From Chitinophaga filiformis (GTDB lineage: Bacteria; Bacteroidota; Bacteroidia; Chitinophagales; Chitinophagaceae), in NCBI RefSeq assembly GCF_023100805.1, contig NZ_CP095855.1, forward strand, positions 1,054,001-1,118,000: 64,000 bases of DNA, given 5' to 3'. Of the stretch, positions 15,081-23,832 are shown piece after piece; within the stretch, counting starts at the first letter, position 1; each line of letters opens with the position of its first letter. The notes below the pieces were generated by a model, which ran no database searches, was not told the DNA's origin, and saw only the letters and a list, made by a program, of their open reading frames with translations. A program made the position numbers and the translations under genes.

Positions 15081-17024
15081 TTAGTTCGCGGTTTCGACCC
15101 ACATGCCGTTTTCCTTGATGAGGGAGATCAGCTCATCCACAGCTACTTCACTGTTCAAACCACGTTTCACAACCTCTTTTCCTTTATAGAGGGTGATCTT
15201 TCCAACGCCGCTGCCTACATATCCGAAGTCTGCATCGGCCATTTCCCCGGGACCGTTTACGATGCAACCCATGATGGCGATCTTAACGCCTTTGAGGTGA
15301 TTGGTCACAGCCCGGATCCTCGCAGTGGTCTCCTGGAGGTCAAATAAGGTCCTTCCGCAGGATGGGCAGGAGATATATTCGGTTTTGGAAATGCGTGTTC
15401 TGGTGGCCTGTAAAATGCCAAAGGCAATGTTATTGAGCAGGGAATGACCGGGCGCCTGCGCGCCGGTGGCCTCACTCACAAGCCATACACCGTCACCGAA
15501 ACCATCAAGCAGGAGAGCACCGGTTTCAGTGGCATAATGTATCAGGTGCTCATCGGCGGTATTATCTTCCGCGAAGCATTTTAATATGACAGGCTGCTGT
15601 ATCTGCCGTTCCAGGAGGGTGATCATGGTACGTCTTACCTCCGGCATAGCATGCGCATTGGAAGAATGCAGGCAGAGTACAACCGTATGATCATTGGCCA
15701 TCTGCAACAGGAAGTTTTCCGGTAAGGCAACCCCGGTATTATGATCGATGAAATTAATAATGGAAGAACGCTCTTTGGACTGCAGGTATTCCTCCGCAGT
15801 AAAGAGCGGCATATATTTCTCCTTATCTGTTGTCCCGTGCCAGATGTCGTGCGGTACAATCACTTTCAGCGTGCCGGGCAGTGAAAAGGACAGCAGTTCA
15901 CGGGTGAATATATAATCTGCTGCCGCATCGGCAATATTCCATTTATCAGTATTGGCGTCATAATGATAGCCAACCGCCTGCAAATGTTCAGGAGTAATAC
16001 CGGTATTGGTGCTAAAGTCGGCAACAACAACAGGTACCTGCTTGGCGCCAATGTTATTGATAGCAATGCTTTCACGGCGTTTATGCTCGAATGGAGAATA
16101 AGGCAGCTGTTCTACCGGAGGGATAGGCGTATGATCCTGGCGACTGGTATAGCGTTTTACCAGGTCGCGGCACACCGGCAGTTCAAACTCCGGATCTTCA
16201 GTAAGAGAAACACGGATCGTATCGCCGATACCATCTTCCAGCAGAGTACCGATACCCACGGCAGATTTGATGCGGCCGTCTTCTCCGTCACCAGCTTCGG
16301 TTACGCCCAGGTGAAGGGGATAGCAGTGACCAAGTTGTTCCTGCATGGTCTGGATCAGAAGGCGGTAAGCCTGCACCATTACCTGCGGATTGCTGGATTT
16401 CATACTGAGCACGATGTTCCTGTAGTTCAGGTCCTCTGCGATACGGAGGAACTCCATCGCACTTTCCACCATCCCCATGGGAGTGTCTCCATAGCGGCTC
16501 ATGATACGGTCGCTCAGCGATCCATGGTTAGTACCGATACGCATAGCGGTTCCATGTTCCTGGCATATTTTCACCAGGGGGGTGAACTGTTTGCGTATGC
16601 GGTCTATTTCTTCCTGGTATTCGCTGTCTGTATAGGTGAGCGTCTCGAACTTCTTTTTGTCGACGTAGTTGCCGGGATTGATACGCACCTTTTCCACGAT
16701 CCGGGCTGCTATTTCAGCCGCGTTCGGTGTGAAGTGTATATCCGCCACGAGGGGGGTGGTATATCCTCTTTTGCGCAGCTCATTGCGGATGGGCAACAGG
16801 TTCTCTGCTTCTTTTTTGCTGGGAGCGGTAATACGCACCAGCTCAGCACCGGCTTCTATGCAACGGATAGCCTGTTCCACAGTGGCATTGGTATCCATCG
16901 TATCAGTAGTGGTCATGGTCTGGATACGTATTGGATGATTATTACCTATCAGCAGGTCTCCTACCTTTACTTCCAAAGTGGCCAGTCGCTTATATTCCGT
17001 CAGTGAATTACAATATAGCTGCAT
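15081..17024 (-). CDS. ispG: 4-hydroxy-3-methylbut-2-enyl-diphosphate synthase, large form
   Basis: IspG (GcpE) reduces methylerythritol cyclodiphosphate to HMBPP in the MEP isoprenoid pathway. At about 647 residues it is the long form seen in Bacteroidota, Chlamydiae and plants, with an extra domain of about 250 residues between the barrel and the cluster domain; many other bacteria have about 360-400. The TIM barrel runs from VKVGDLLIGNNHPIRIQTMTTTDT. The cluster ligands are in SCPSCGRTLFDLQ and GCIVNGPGEMADADFGYVG. The frame is open to 17078, but Met 17024 is chosen because the promoter at 17046-17078 would start transcription near 17039. It lies behind def but has its own promoter. Confidence 0.95.
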   Translation of the reverse strand: MQLYCNSLTEYKRLATLEVKVGDLLIGNNHPIRIQTMTTTDTMDTNATVEQAIRCIEAGAELVRITAPSKKEAENLLPIRNELRKRGYTTPLVADIHFTPNAAEIAARIVEKVRINPGNYVDKKKFETLTYTDSEYQEEIDRIRKQFTPLVKICQEHGTAMRIGTNHGSLSDRIMSRYGDTPMGMVESAMEFLRIAEDLNYRNIVLSMKSSNPQVMVQAYRLLIQTMQEQLGHCYPLHLGVTEAGDGEDGRIKSAVGIGTLLEDGIGDTIRVSLTEDPEFELPVCRDLVKRYTSRQDHTPIPPVEQLPYSPFEHKRRESIAINNIGAKQVPVVVADFSTNTGITPEHLQAVGYHYDANTDKWNIADAAADYIFTRELLSFSLPGTLKVIVPHDIWHGTTDKEKYMPLFTAEEYLQSKERSSIINFIDHNTGVALPENFLLQMANDHTVVLCLHSSNAHAMPEVRRTMITLLERQIQQPVILKCFAEDNTADEHLIHYATETGALLLDGFGDGVWLVSEATGAQAPGHSLLNNIAFGILQATRTRISKTEYISCPSCGRTLFDLQETTARIRAVTNHLKGVKIAIMGCIVNGPGEMADADFGYVGSGVGKITLYKGKEVVKRGLNSEVAVDELISLIKENGMWVETAN

Positions 17025-17045
17025 AAAAGAAATCCAAATATGGAG

Positions 17046-17078
17046 CAAAGGTAATGAATAGAATCGCGAATGGATCAA
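17046..17078 (-). promoter_or_regulatory. Promoter of ispG
   Basis: On the minus strand TTG (17078-17076), 22 bases, TACCTTTG (17053-17046). It overlaps the last codons and stop of def and sets the ispG start at 17024. Confidence 0.7.
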
Positions 17079-17617
17079 CTACGCAGGGGGAATTGCATGG
17101 GATAGGAGGGTCGGAACCGGCCCCTGCTTATCTCCTGTAACTTACGCCGCAGCAGTGTGCGGCTGAGAGATGGAAGACGGTCGAGGTAAAGTATACCCTC
17201 CACATGATCATATTCATGCTGGATAATGCGTGCGGCCATACCGTGGAAAGTAGCCGTCATGGTTTGAAAAATTTCATCCTGGTACCGGATGGTAATACTA
17301 TCAGGCCGCGTAACAGGAACGGCGAACCCGGGTATACTCAGGCAGCCTTCTTCCTCCGTACAAACGGTGGAACTGTACTCCACTATCGAGGCATTGATGA
17401 ATACCTTGCGGATGTGGTAGACAGCCTCCCGGTTGTCTACCAGGAACATACGCAGGGCCTGGCCGATTTGGGGGGCGGCTAATCCAACACCGCCGGCATT
17501 GTCCAGGGTCTGCCACATATCATTGATCAGTTGCTGAAGGCCGGGAGTATCCCTGCTTACTTCCCGGGTCGGCTGCCGTAAACCCGGAGCGCCGTAGGCG
17601 AGAATAGGTCGTACCAT
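17075..17617 (-). CDS. def: Peptide deformylase
   Basis: Removes the formyl group from the N-terminal Met of new proteins. All three family motifs are present: GVGLAAPQIG (motif I), EEGCLSIPG with the metal-binding Cys (motif II), and QHEYDHVEG with HExxH (motif III). From Met 17617 (MVRPILAYGAPGLRQP) the protein has 180 residues and aligns with the usual start of the family; the frame is open 15 codons further to 17662 (MLSRTGNMAV), but that extension is atypical. It is divergent from the AraC-type gene. Confidence 0.94.
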   Translation of the reverse strand: MVRPILAYGAPGLRQPTREVSRDTPGLQQLINDMWQTLDNAGGVGLAAPQIGQALRMFLVDNREAVYHIRKVFINASIVEYSSTVCTEEEGCLSIPGFAVPVTRPDSITIRYQDEIFQTMTATFHGMAARIIQHEYDHVEGILYLDRLPSLSRTLLRRKLQEISRGRFRPSYPMQFPLRS

Positions 17618-17726
17618 GTTTTTGTAGCGAAGAACGGCCATATTGCCTGTCCGGGATAGCACATTTTCGACATCTGTGACCGGGAAGAATGGCGATGGGC
17701 CTGATTCTCTGTATCTTTACAGGGTT

Positions 17727-18554
17727 ATGCCGGTAGATCTGCTCGCACATATTTTCATGGAACGCCTTCCGCTGTCCAGACCCGCAGCCGGGCTGGCAGA
17801 TATCGTAGAAGGCTATTATTGTGTGACCTGGCAAGGCCGGGAGGACAATGTATGGGCAAGCCTGGATGGGGCACCCGTCCTGGTCTTTTTACTGGATGCG
17901 GCGTACGGGATTACATTCAGAGGGGCGTATAACCGGTTTTTTAACCGGGCCTTCCTCTGTAGTTTCGGATTGCAGGACACTTATATCACCCATCTGCCAA
18001 AAGGAAGTCGTTTGCTTGTGGTCAGGTTCACGCCTTGCGGATTGTACCATCTGGTGCAACAACCGGCAATTGGCATACAACACCCATTATGTGGCATTGA
18101 TGAGGTCTGGGGAAGCCCCGGAGCGGAGCTGGCGGAAGCGATCTGCAATGCCGGGGAACAGGAGCGGGTGGCATTGCTGGAGGCATTTCTTTTGAAAAAA
18201 CTGCCAGCCTATACAACGGTGAACTATATGTTGCAGGTGGCTGTGCAACTCATAAGAGCCCATCAGGGGCAGATATCAGTAGCTGATATCTGTAAGCAAT
18301 CAGGTTTGAATTATAAATGGCTGGAGCGGAATTTTCGCCGGTACCTGGGCGTTACGCCCAAGGCCTACCTCAGTAGCATTCGCTTCCTGTATGCCTATTT
18401 CAGCCTGATGCAGGGAGAGAAGAACCTTATCCACATCGCATTGGATAAAGGATATTATGATCAGAACCATTTTATCAGAGACTGCAGGAAATATACCGGA
18501 AGGTCGCCATCGCGGATCACCAGTCTTTATCAACAGGCACTACCTGCCCCTTAG
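17727..18554 (+). CDS. AraC-family transcriptional regulator
   Basis: 275 residues from ATG 17727. The N-terminal part (about 1-160) is a putative sensor domain of the type often found before AraC HTH domains in Bacteroidota (LADIVEGYYCVTW, then LPKGSRLLVVRFTPCGLYHL). The C-terminal third holds two HTH motifs: ISVADICKQSGLNYKWLERNFRRYLGVTPKAYL and IHIALDKGYYDQNHFIRDCRKYTGRSPS. The latter is the conserved AraC signature. Ligand and targets are unknown. The frame is open to 17643, but a TATCTTTA element at 17712-17719 favours the later start. It converges on, and overlaps by 38 bases, the end of the batC-like gene. Confidence 0.88.
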   Translation: MPVDLLAHIFMERLPLSRPAAGLADIVEGYYCVTWQGREDNVWASLDGAPVLVFLLDAAYGITFRGAYNRFFNRAFLCSFGLQDTYITHLPKGSRLLVVRFTPCGLYHLVQQPAIGIQHPLCGIDEVWGSPGAELAEAICNAGEQERVALLEAFLLKKLPAYTTVNYMLQVAVQLIRAHQGQISVADICKQSGLNYKWLERNFRRYLGVTPKAYLSSIRFLYAYFSLMQGEKNLIHIALDKGYYDQNHFIRDCRKYTGRSPSRITSLYQQALPAP

Positions 18555-19287
18555 CCTTCTTCATTTTATCCTGCAGTTTGTTCTCCTCCTGGCCCAATGC
18601 CTGGAGTAAACGTTCTGCCTCCTGCTTGTTCAATTTGCTTGGCTGTGGCTCAGGCTTTTCGTCCTGCTGCTCTTTATTCTTGTTCTTGTCTTTATTCTGC
18701 TGATCCTTGTTCTCGTCCTGTTTGTTCTTGTTCTGCTGATCTTTTTTCTGGTCCTCCTTATTCTGCTGGTCTTTGTTCTGCTGATTTTTATCCTTGTCTT
18801 TTTTGTCCTTATTGTCCTTGTTATCTCCGCCACCGCCTTGCTGCTTCTTCAGCATAGCCTGGGCATAGGCAAGGTTATAGCGGGCTTCTTCATCAGACGG
18901 GTTCTGTTTCAGTGCTTCTTTGTAAGCCTTGATACTCTCTTCCCATTTCTTTCCCTCCATAAAGGTATTGCCAATGTTGTAGCTGGCGTCGGCTTTGCCC
19001 TCCCGGGTAGGCGCAATCTTAAAGCTATTGGCGTACTGGGTGCGGGCATCGTCGAAACGTTTCTGCTCGTACAGGGAGTTACCCAGGTTATAGCGGCCTT
19101 CCACGGACTGCTTGTTTACCTCCAGTGCTTTTTTATAGGCGGCTTCAGCGTCAGTATATTGTTTGTTCTTATACAGCTCATTGCCTTTACGGATATATTT
19201 ATTCCCGGTCTGGGCGAAAGCGCTCTGGCAAAGGCAGATAAGCAGGCCAGCCAGTAAGGTTTGATATGTCAATTGTAGTTTCGTCAT
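18517..19287 (-). CDS. BatC-like TPR protein
   Basis: 256 residues. A signal peptide (LLAGLLICLCQSAFA) precedes three tetratricopeptide repeats (about 27-130, GNELYKNKQYTDAEAAYKKALE and similar). A long low-complexity region of Lys, Asp, Asn and Gln follows (about 155-215), then a short conserved tail (KLNKQEAERLLQALGQEENKLQDKM). The protein matches BatC of the Bacteroides aerotolerance cluster, a periplasmic partner of the VWA membrane proteins. Its start overlaps the stop of batB by four bases, showing translational coupling. The usual batA, batD and batE are not next to it. Confidence 0.82.
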   Translation of the reverse strand: MTKLQLTYQTLLAGLLICLCQSAFAQTGNKYIRKGNELYKNKQYTDAEAAYKKALEVNKQSVEGRYNLGNSLYEQKRFDDARTQYANSFKIAPTREGKADASYNIGNTFMEGKKWEESIKAYKEALKQNPSDEEARYNLAYAQAMLKKQQGGGGDNKDNKDKKDKDKNQQNKDQQNKEDQKKDQQNKNKQDENKDQQNKDKNKNKEQQDEKPEPQPSKLNKQEAERLLQALGQEENKLQDKMKKAKGQVVPVDKDW

Positions 19288-20318
19288 GGTTTTTCTGTAG
19301 CGGTAACGACAACATTTGGGCGGGCACTGCGCCTGATTTCCGGAATAAAGAACTCGGCAACGAGCAATAACAGGCTGATAGCCAGGAAATACTGGTAGTA
19401 GCTGTTATAGTCTGTGAATATATTTTCCCCGAATTCTTTCTGCTCCATGCTATCTATTTTCTGTACCAGGGAATTCACCACCTCTTCCGTATTATTATCG
19501 AGGTGCTCGTAAATGCCCCTGCCGGCAGCGGCGATAGACTTCAGTTCATCTTCATTCAGTTTGGAAATAACGGTATTGCCTTCCTTGTCTTTTTTGTAGG
19601 TGCCTGTTTCCGGGTCCGGTAAAGGAGAGCCGGTGGGAGAACCTATACCGATGGTATTGATCACAACGCCATTGTCGAAGGCCATATTAGCTTTCGAAAT
19701 GGCTGCTTCATCATGGTCTTCACCATCGGAAATGATAATGAGGGCTTTATGTTTCCTTTCCTTTTTATTAAAAGCGTCATTGCTCACCTGGATCGCCTGT
19801 CCGATGGCTGTACCCTGTGTAGGGATCATTTCCGGTCCTACAGTAGACAGGTACATTTTGGCGGCAGAGTAATCTATGGTCAGGGGCATCTGAAGATAGG
19901 CATTGCCGGCAAATACCACGAGGCCTACGCGGTCGTTATCCAGTTTGTCAGTCAGTTTGGAGATAAGTTGTTTGGCCCTGGTCAGCCGGTCAGGTTTCAC
20001 ATCTCCTGCCAGCATACTTTTGCTGACATCGAGAGCGATCACTACATCCACTCCCTTGCGGGTGATCTTTTCCATCCGGCTGCCTTTCTGAATGTTAGCA
20101 AGGCCAATCACCCCGAAAAGGAAGGCCAGGAAGATCAACAGGAAACGGAATGTAAAGCGCCTGCGGGAGTAACCGGTAAATAACTTCTCTACAAGTACAG
20201 GGTCACCCAGTTTGCGAACAGAGCGTCTTTTCCACCAGGATATGCTGAGGAATGCCAGTTGCAGTACCAGTAATAAGACCAGTGCCCATAAGTATTCGCT
20301 ATGCTGAAAACGTAACAT
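19284..20318 (-). CDS. BatB-like VWA-domain membrane protein
   Basis: About 344 residues from Met 20318 (frame open to 20348). Two N-terminal membrane spans (around 8-24 and 48-66) are followed by a von Willebrand factor A domain with the metal-binding motif DVSKSM and the later GTAIGQAI and SDGEDH elements, then a C-terminal span (about 307-325). This is the BatB arrangement. Bat proteins form a membrane complex with a MoxR ATPase in many Bacteroidota and affect envelope integrity or stress survival. Here batB leads a two-gene operon with batC. A TATATTTG element (20371-20378) lies upstream. Confidence 0.85.
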   Translation of the reverse strand: MLRFQHSEYLWALVLLLVLQLAFLSISWWKRRSVRKLGDPVLVEKLFTGYSRRRFTFRFLLIFLAFLFGVIGLANIQKGSRMEKITRKGVDVVIALDVSKSMLAGDVKPDRLTRAKQLISKLTDKLDNDRVGLVVFAGNAYLQMPLTIDYSAAKMYLSTVGPEMIPTQGTAIGQAIQVSNDAFNKKERKHKALIIISDGEDHDEAAISKANMAFDNGVVINTIGIGSPTGSPLPDPETGTYKKDKEGNTVISKLNEDELKSIAAAGRGIYEHLDNNTEEVVNSLVQKIDSMEQKEFGENIFTDYNSYYQYFLAISLLLLVAEFFIPEIRRSARPNVVVTATEKP

Positions 20319-20690
20319 CATCCAATAAAGATTTCTTCTGCCGGTCATGAGGGAGACCGGACACAGGGATCAAATATAATTTTTTTAGTACGTTTTACAT
20401 CATATGTAGGTGGCGATTTAGGAGTTTTTTAACGCTATGGGGATAGGAGAGGTGATAGATAAGCAGTTACCGGGGGCACCAAAGGGAGGGTATAAGCGGA
20501 AAAGGGAAAAAAGGACCCGGAGGGAGCCCTTATTAACGACGGCAAAGGCAATGGGTAATGCCCGGGACTATGAGATCCGCTATTGTAAAGGATTGAACAG
20601 GAGTTGATTGACTTTGGCAAATATGTGAGTAGAGGCATTTTCTTTCCGGATGATCAATATTTGACAATGGCAACTATTTAAAATGGCGCT
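20319..20690. other. Gene-free stretch upstream of batB
   Basis: The stretch contains the batB -7 element (minus strand TATATTTG, 20371-20378) and otherwise shows no convincing ORF, RNA or repeat. The purine-rich part at about 20430-20560 has no clear structure. Confidence 0.5.
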
Positions 20691-20736
20691 AAAAAAGCCA
20701 TAGTTCAGCAGGTATTTGACCTGTTCAACTATGGCT
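20691..20736 (-). terminator. Terminator of the beta-lactamase gene
   Basis: AAGCCATAGTT and AACTATGGCTT pair over 11 bases, with an inner AGGT/ACCT stem, and TTTTTT follows on the minus strand. It lies 14 bases past the stop codon. Confidence 0.85.
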
Positions 20737-20749
20737 TCGCATCAATTAT

Positions 20750-21553
20750 TTATTTCAGGCCTTCCATGTAACCCGCATCTTTCAGCAGGTTTTTCAGGAG
20801 GTTCATACGAACCTTCGGAACATCGAGGGATTTATCTTCGGTATCAAAGTTCAGGACGAAGAAGGTAGGATGACCATTTTCCTCAATCCAGCCGGTTATC
20901 CAGGCAATTGTTTTAGGGCCTACGGTTGCCATACCGGTTTTGTAGCGCAGCTCATACTTATCTGTTTTTTCCATGAGCATGATAGCGCGTACCCATTGCA
21001 TCGTCAGCTTATGGAAAGGCAGCTGATCGAAATAAAGCTTCTTGACGAAGCCAAGTTCTTCATCCGGGGAGATCTGGAGACTATTGTCGAGCCAGAAGGT
21101 GTCTATACGGCTGATCTTCATATTACCATACTTGACAGTGTCAAGCCAATGCTGCATAACAGGTTTGGTAATACGGCGGGCCACTTCCTGGTAATAGGGT
21201 ACCGCTGAAAGGCGGAAGGCCTGCTGCATGCTCAGGGATTGGTTCCATTCCGGAACGGAACGTACAACGCCATCCCAGGGAATGACGGTGGAGGTGTCTT
21301 TCAGCACACCGGTTTCAAGACCTACGAGAGAGTTAAAGATCTTGAAAGTGGAGGCCGGTACCAAACGTTCCTTCGCCCGGTCAATGTTATATACCTTAAA
21401 GGTGCCCTGACCGTTGTTGAACAGCATAAAGCAGCCTTCTACTTTGTATTCGCTAAAATACTTTTCCCAGTCTTTTTCAATCTTAACGTTGTTCGGAGCG
21501 CAGGCATTCGCCAGAATGGCTACCAGCAGGAGTATCCAGCCAGTTTGTTTCAT
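20750..21553 (-). CDS. Class D (OXA-type) beta-lactamase, lipoprotein form
   Basis: About 267 residues. The serine beta-lactamase motifs of class D are all visible: PASTFKIFNS with catalytic Ser and carbamylated Lys (STFK), LSAVPYYQE (SxV), KYGNMK (YGN) and YKTGMA (KTG), plus WLDNSLQISPDE. An N-terminal segment ending ILANAC is a lipobox, so the enzyme is probably membrane-anchored in the periplasm. The frame opens at 21601, but the promoter at 21573-21601 makes the starts at 21559 or 21553 more likely. It stands alone between terminators with no mobile-element flanks, so it appears to be a chromosomal gene of the species. Whether it confers resistance cannot be read from sequence. Confidence 0.9.
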   Translation of the reverse strand: MKQTGWILLLVAILANACAPNNVKIEKDWEKYFSEYKVEGCFMLFNNGQGTFKVYNIDRAKERLVPASTFKIFNSLVGLETGVLKDTSTVIPWDGVVRSVPEWNQSLSMQQAFRLSAVPYYQEVARRITKPVMQHWLDTVKYGNMKISRIDTFWLDNSLQISPDEELGFVKKLYFDQLPFHKLTMQWVRAIMLMEKTDKYELRYKTGMATVGPKTIAWITGWIEENGHPTFFVLNFDTEDKSLDVPKVRMNLLKNLLKDAGYMEGLK

Positions 21554-21572
21554 ATACATCTTTTTAGAGCTG

Positions 21573-21601
21573 CAAAAGTAGCCAATTAGGGCAAAATTCA
21601 A
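21573..21601 (-). promoter_or_regulatory. Promoter of the beta-lactamase gene
   Basis: On the minus strand TTG (21601-21599), 18 bases, TACTTTTG (21580-21573). Confidence 0.6.
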
Positions 21602-21627
21602 GTGATGTTCATTGGAGAAGGGGTTTA

Positions 21628-21664
21628 CAAAAAAGAAAGGGCCGGTCCCGGACCAGCCCTTTTA
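21628..21664 (-). terminator. Terminator of kbl
   Basis: AAAGGGCTGGTCC pairs with GGACCGGCCCTTT (one G-T pair) and the minus strand continues CTTTTTTG. Confidence 0.8.
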
Positions 21665-21728
21665 GCGTTAGTTTTTGATCTTTATGAAGCCTGATTTCCA
21701 ACAGCGGGGAGATGGCTTTCAGTATATA

Positions 21729-22928
21729 TTATTTAACTAATTCCTTGATTACTCCGAGTTCCTTACCCACTTTGGTAAAGGCTGCAATGGCCTTATCGAG
21801 GTGTGCCTGTTCGTGAGCAGCGCTAAGCTGAACACGGATACGGGCCTGGCCTTTCGGAACTACCGGGAAGAAGAAGCCGATCACGTAGATGCCTTCTTTC
21901 AGGAGCTTGTCGGCGAACTGCTGGCTTAATACCGCATCGTACAACATTACCGGAACGATAGGGTGGTCGCCTGGTTTAATATCAAAACCGGCTTCCGTCA
22001 TCTTGGTGCGGAAGTAGCGGGTGTTGTACTCCAGTTTGTCCCTCAGTGAGGTAGTAGCGCTTAACATCTTCAGTACGGAGATGGAAGCGCCAACTATGCT
22101 GGGGGCTACGGAGTTGGAGAAGAGATAAGGACGGCTACGCTGGCGCAGCATATCGATGATCTCTTTCTTACCGCTGGTGAAACCGCCGGATGCACCGCCA
22201 AGGGCCTTACCCAGGGTACCTGTAATGATGTCAATACGGCCCATTACATTGCGGTATTCGTGGGTGCCGCGGCCGGTTTTGCCCAGGAAGCCGGAGGAAT
22301 GGCTTTCGTCGATCATTACGATCGCGTCGTATTTGTCAGCCAGATCGCAGATCTTATCCAGCTGGGCAATGGTGCCGTCCATGCTGAAAGACCCGTCGGT
22401 TACGATAATACGGCTGCGAAGGTGGGCTGATTCCTGTAGTTTGGCCTCCAGGTCAGCCATATTGTTATGTTCGTAACGGTAACGTTGTGCTTTACAGAGG
22501 CGTACACCGTCGATAATGGAAGCGTGATTGAGGGCGTCAGAGATAATGGCGTCCTGCTCATTGAATAGCGGTTCGAATACACCGCCATTAGCGTCGAAAG
22601 CGGCAGCGTACAGGATAGTGTCTTCAGTACCAAGGAATTCAGCCAGTTTCTGTTCCAGCTCGCGGTGAATATCCTGGGTACCACATATAAAGCGGACACT
22701 GCTCATGCCATATCCATGTGTATCAATGGCATCTTTGGCTGCCCTGATCACATCGGGATGGCTGGAAAGGCCCAGGTAGTTATTAGCACAGAAGTTAATA
22801 ACGGTGTTCCCACCTACCTGGATCTCGGCTCCCTGTTCAGAGGTGATCACGCGCTCGTTCTTAAAAAGTCCGGCGGAGCGTATCTCATCCAGTTCCTGTT
22901 GAAGGCGGGCAATGAATTTTTGGTTCAT
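21729..22928 (-). CDS. kbl: Glycine C-acetyltransferase (2-amino-3-ketobutyrate CoA ligase)
   Basis: A PLP enzyme of the alpha-oxoamine synthase family that interconverts 2-amino-3-ketobutyrate plus CoA with glycine plus acetyl-CoA in threonine breakdown. About 399 residues from Met 22928 ([28 protein letters not shown]), the normal length. Visible: [10 protein letters not shown] near the N terminus, [29 protein letters not shown] and the PLP-lysine motif [13 protein letters not shown]. The frame is open to 22955, but the -7 element at 22953-22960 excludes that start. The usual partner threonine dehydrogenase is not in the window, so the gene is a single unit. Confidence 0.93.
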   Translation of the reverse strand: MNQKFIARLQQELDEIRSAGLFKNERVITSEQGAEIQVGGNTVINFCANNYLGLSSHPDVIRAAKDAIDTHGYGMSSVRFICGTQDIHRELEQKLAEFLGTEDTILYAAAFDANGGVFEPLFNEQDAIISDALNHASIIDGVRLCKAQRYRYEHNNMADLEAKLQESAHLRSRIIVTDGSFSMDGTIAQLDKICDLADKYDAIVMIDESHSSGFLGKTGRGTHEYRNVMGRIDIITGTLGKALGGASGGFTSGKKEIIDMLRQRSRPYLFSNSVAPSIVGASISVLKMLSATTSLRDKLEYNTRYFRTKMTEAGFDIKPGDHPIVPVMLYDAVLSQQFADKLLKEGIYVIGFFFPVVPKGQARIRVQLSAAHEQAHLDKAIAAFTKVGKELGVIKELVK

Positions 22929-22952
22929 AATAGCAGATTTTGTAACCTGGTT

Positions 22953-22960
22953 CAAAGTTA
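22953..22960 (-). promoter_or_regulatory. -7 element of kbl
   Basis: The minus strand reads TAACTTTG, an exact match to TAnnTTTG; transcription should start near 22946. Confidence 0.55.
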
Positions 22961-23296
22961 TAGCAATAAATGTATTGCGATTCTATCACCCGCAAGGGCT
23001 TTTGTGACCCGGCAGGAAAAAGTTTGACGGGGCTGTAACATTTGGGGACTGCTCTGCGTCATAGTAATGTCTGCACGTTGATCCCGTTAAATTGGCCTTT
23101 GTGTGTAAACGGGGTCCGGACTGAGTTTAAATTTCCGCGCTATTGAAGGATGGCAAGGTGCCATGCGGGAACTTGCCGTCCAGAGCGATACGTGCCGGAC
23201 AGGCGCACAGACAAATAGTGGGATGGAAAGGAGGGGGAAGATGAGTGGATATAAAGTAATTGTCGGACATTAGCACTAAAATCCCGCAACACCCGG
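22961..23296. other. Structured intergenic region before the second ECF sigma gene
   Basis: No gene is seen. It holds CCCGTT/AACGGG (about 23083-23120), and GGATGGCAAG paired with CTTGCCGTCC (about 23147-23184). A TTG followed 21 bases later by GGCCTTTG resembles a weak promoter (-7 one base off), which would give the sigma mRNA a structured leader of about 190 bases. Confidence 0.4.
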
Positions 23297-23782
23297 ATGA
23301 CGGAAAAGGAGTACAATCAATGCGTGGACCTGTACGCGGACAATCTGTTCCGGTTTATTGTTAAAAATTTAGACCATACCGAGGACGCCAGAGATGTTGT
23401 ACAGAATGCGTTTGAAATATTGTGGAAGCACTGTAACGATGTGCCTTTTGAGAAAGGCAAGTCATACCTGTTTACTGTAGCCTACCACAATATGATAGAT
23501 CATGTCCGTAAGGTGAAGCGTATTACACTGGTAGACGAGTTTAAAGAGGAGACAAGGATCTCAGAGCAAAGGATCCATGACGCAAAAAAGGTATTGGAGA
23601 AAGCATTGGACAAACTGACAGATGTTCAGCGCTCGCTCATATTACTGAAAGATTATGAAGGCTACAGCTATGAGGAAATAGGAGAAATTATGCAGTTAAA
23701 TCCTTCACAGGTAAAGGTTTATCTGCACAGAGCAAGGTTACACCTGAAACAGTACCTGGTGAAGATGGAAAATGTGATCTAG
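23297..23782 (+). CDS. ECF-type sigma-70 factor
   Basis: 161 residues, a typical Bacteroidota ECF sigma factor. Region 2 spans about 8-75 (YADNLFRFIVKNLDHTEDARDVVQNAFEILWKH), region 4 about 105-155 (LDKLTDVQRSLILLKDYEGYSYEEIGEIMQLNPSQVKVYLHRAR). The downstream gene, 50 bases away, encodes a membrane anti-sigma protein, and then a beta-barrel protein and a small lipoprotein follow closely, so the sigma factor probably controls its own envelope operon. Confidence 0.92.
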   Translation: MTEKEYNQCVDLYADNLFRFIVKNLDHTEDARDVVQNAFEILWKHCNDVPFEKGKSYLFTVAYHNMIDHVRKVKRITLVDEFKEETRISEQRIHDAKKVLEKALDKLTDVQRSLILLKDYEGYSYEEIGEIMQLNPSQVKVYLHRARLHLKQYLVKMENVI

Positions 23783-23832
23783 TGCAGATGAGGGGAATCA
23801 AGTAATATTGCATATTAATTATATGTTTTGAT

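Noticed and set aside
15963..17006. 347-codon plus-strand frame opposite ispG
   Set aside because: Antisense shadow; ispG motifs on the minus strand are complete.
18630..18860. Repetitive sequence that could be taken for a tandem repeat or CRISPR-like array
   Set aside because: It is the coding sequence for the Lys/Asn/Gln/Asp-rich region of the BatC-like protein; units are irregular and lack spacers.
20750..21601. Beta-lactamase as part of a mobile resistance island
   Set aside because: No transposase, integrase, att site or repeat flanks it; it is enclosed by ordinary chromosomal genes and its own terminator.
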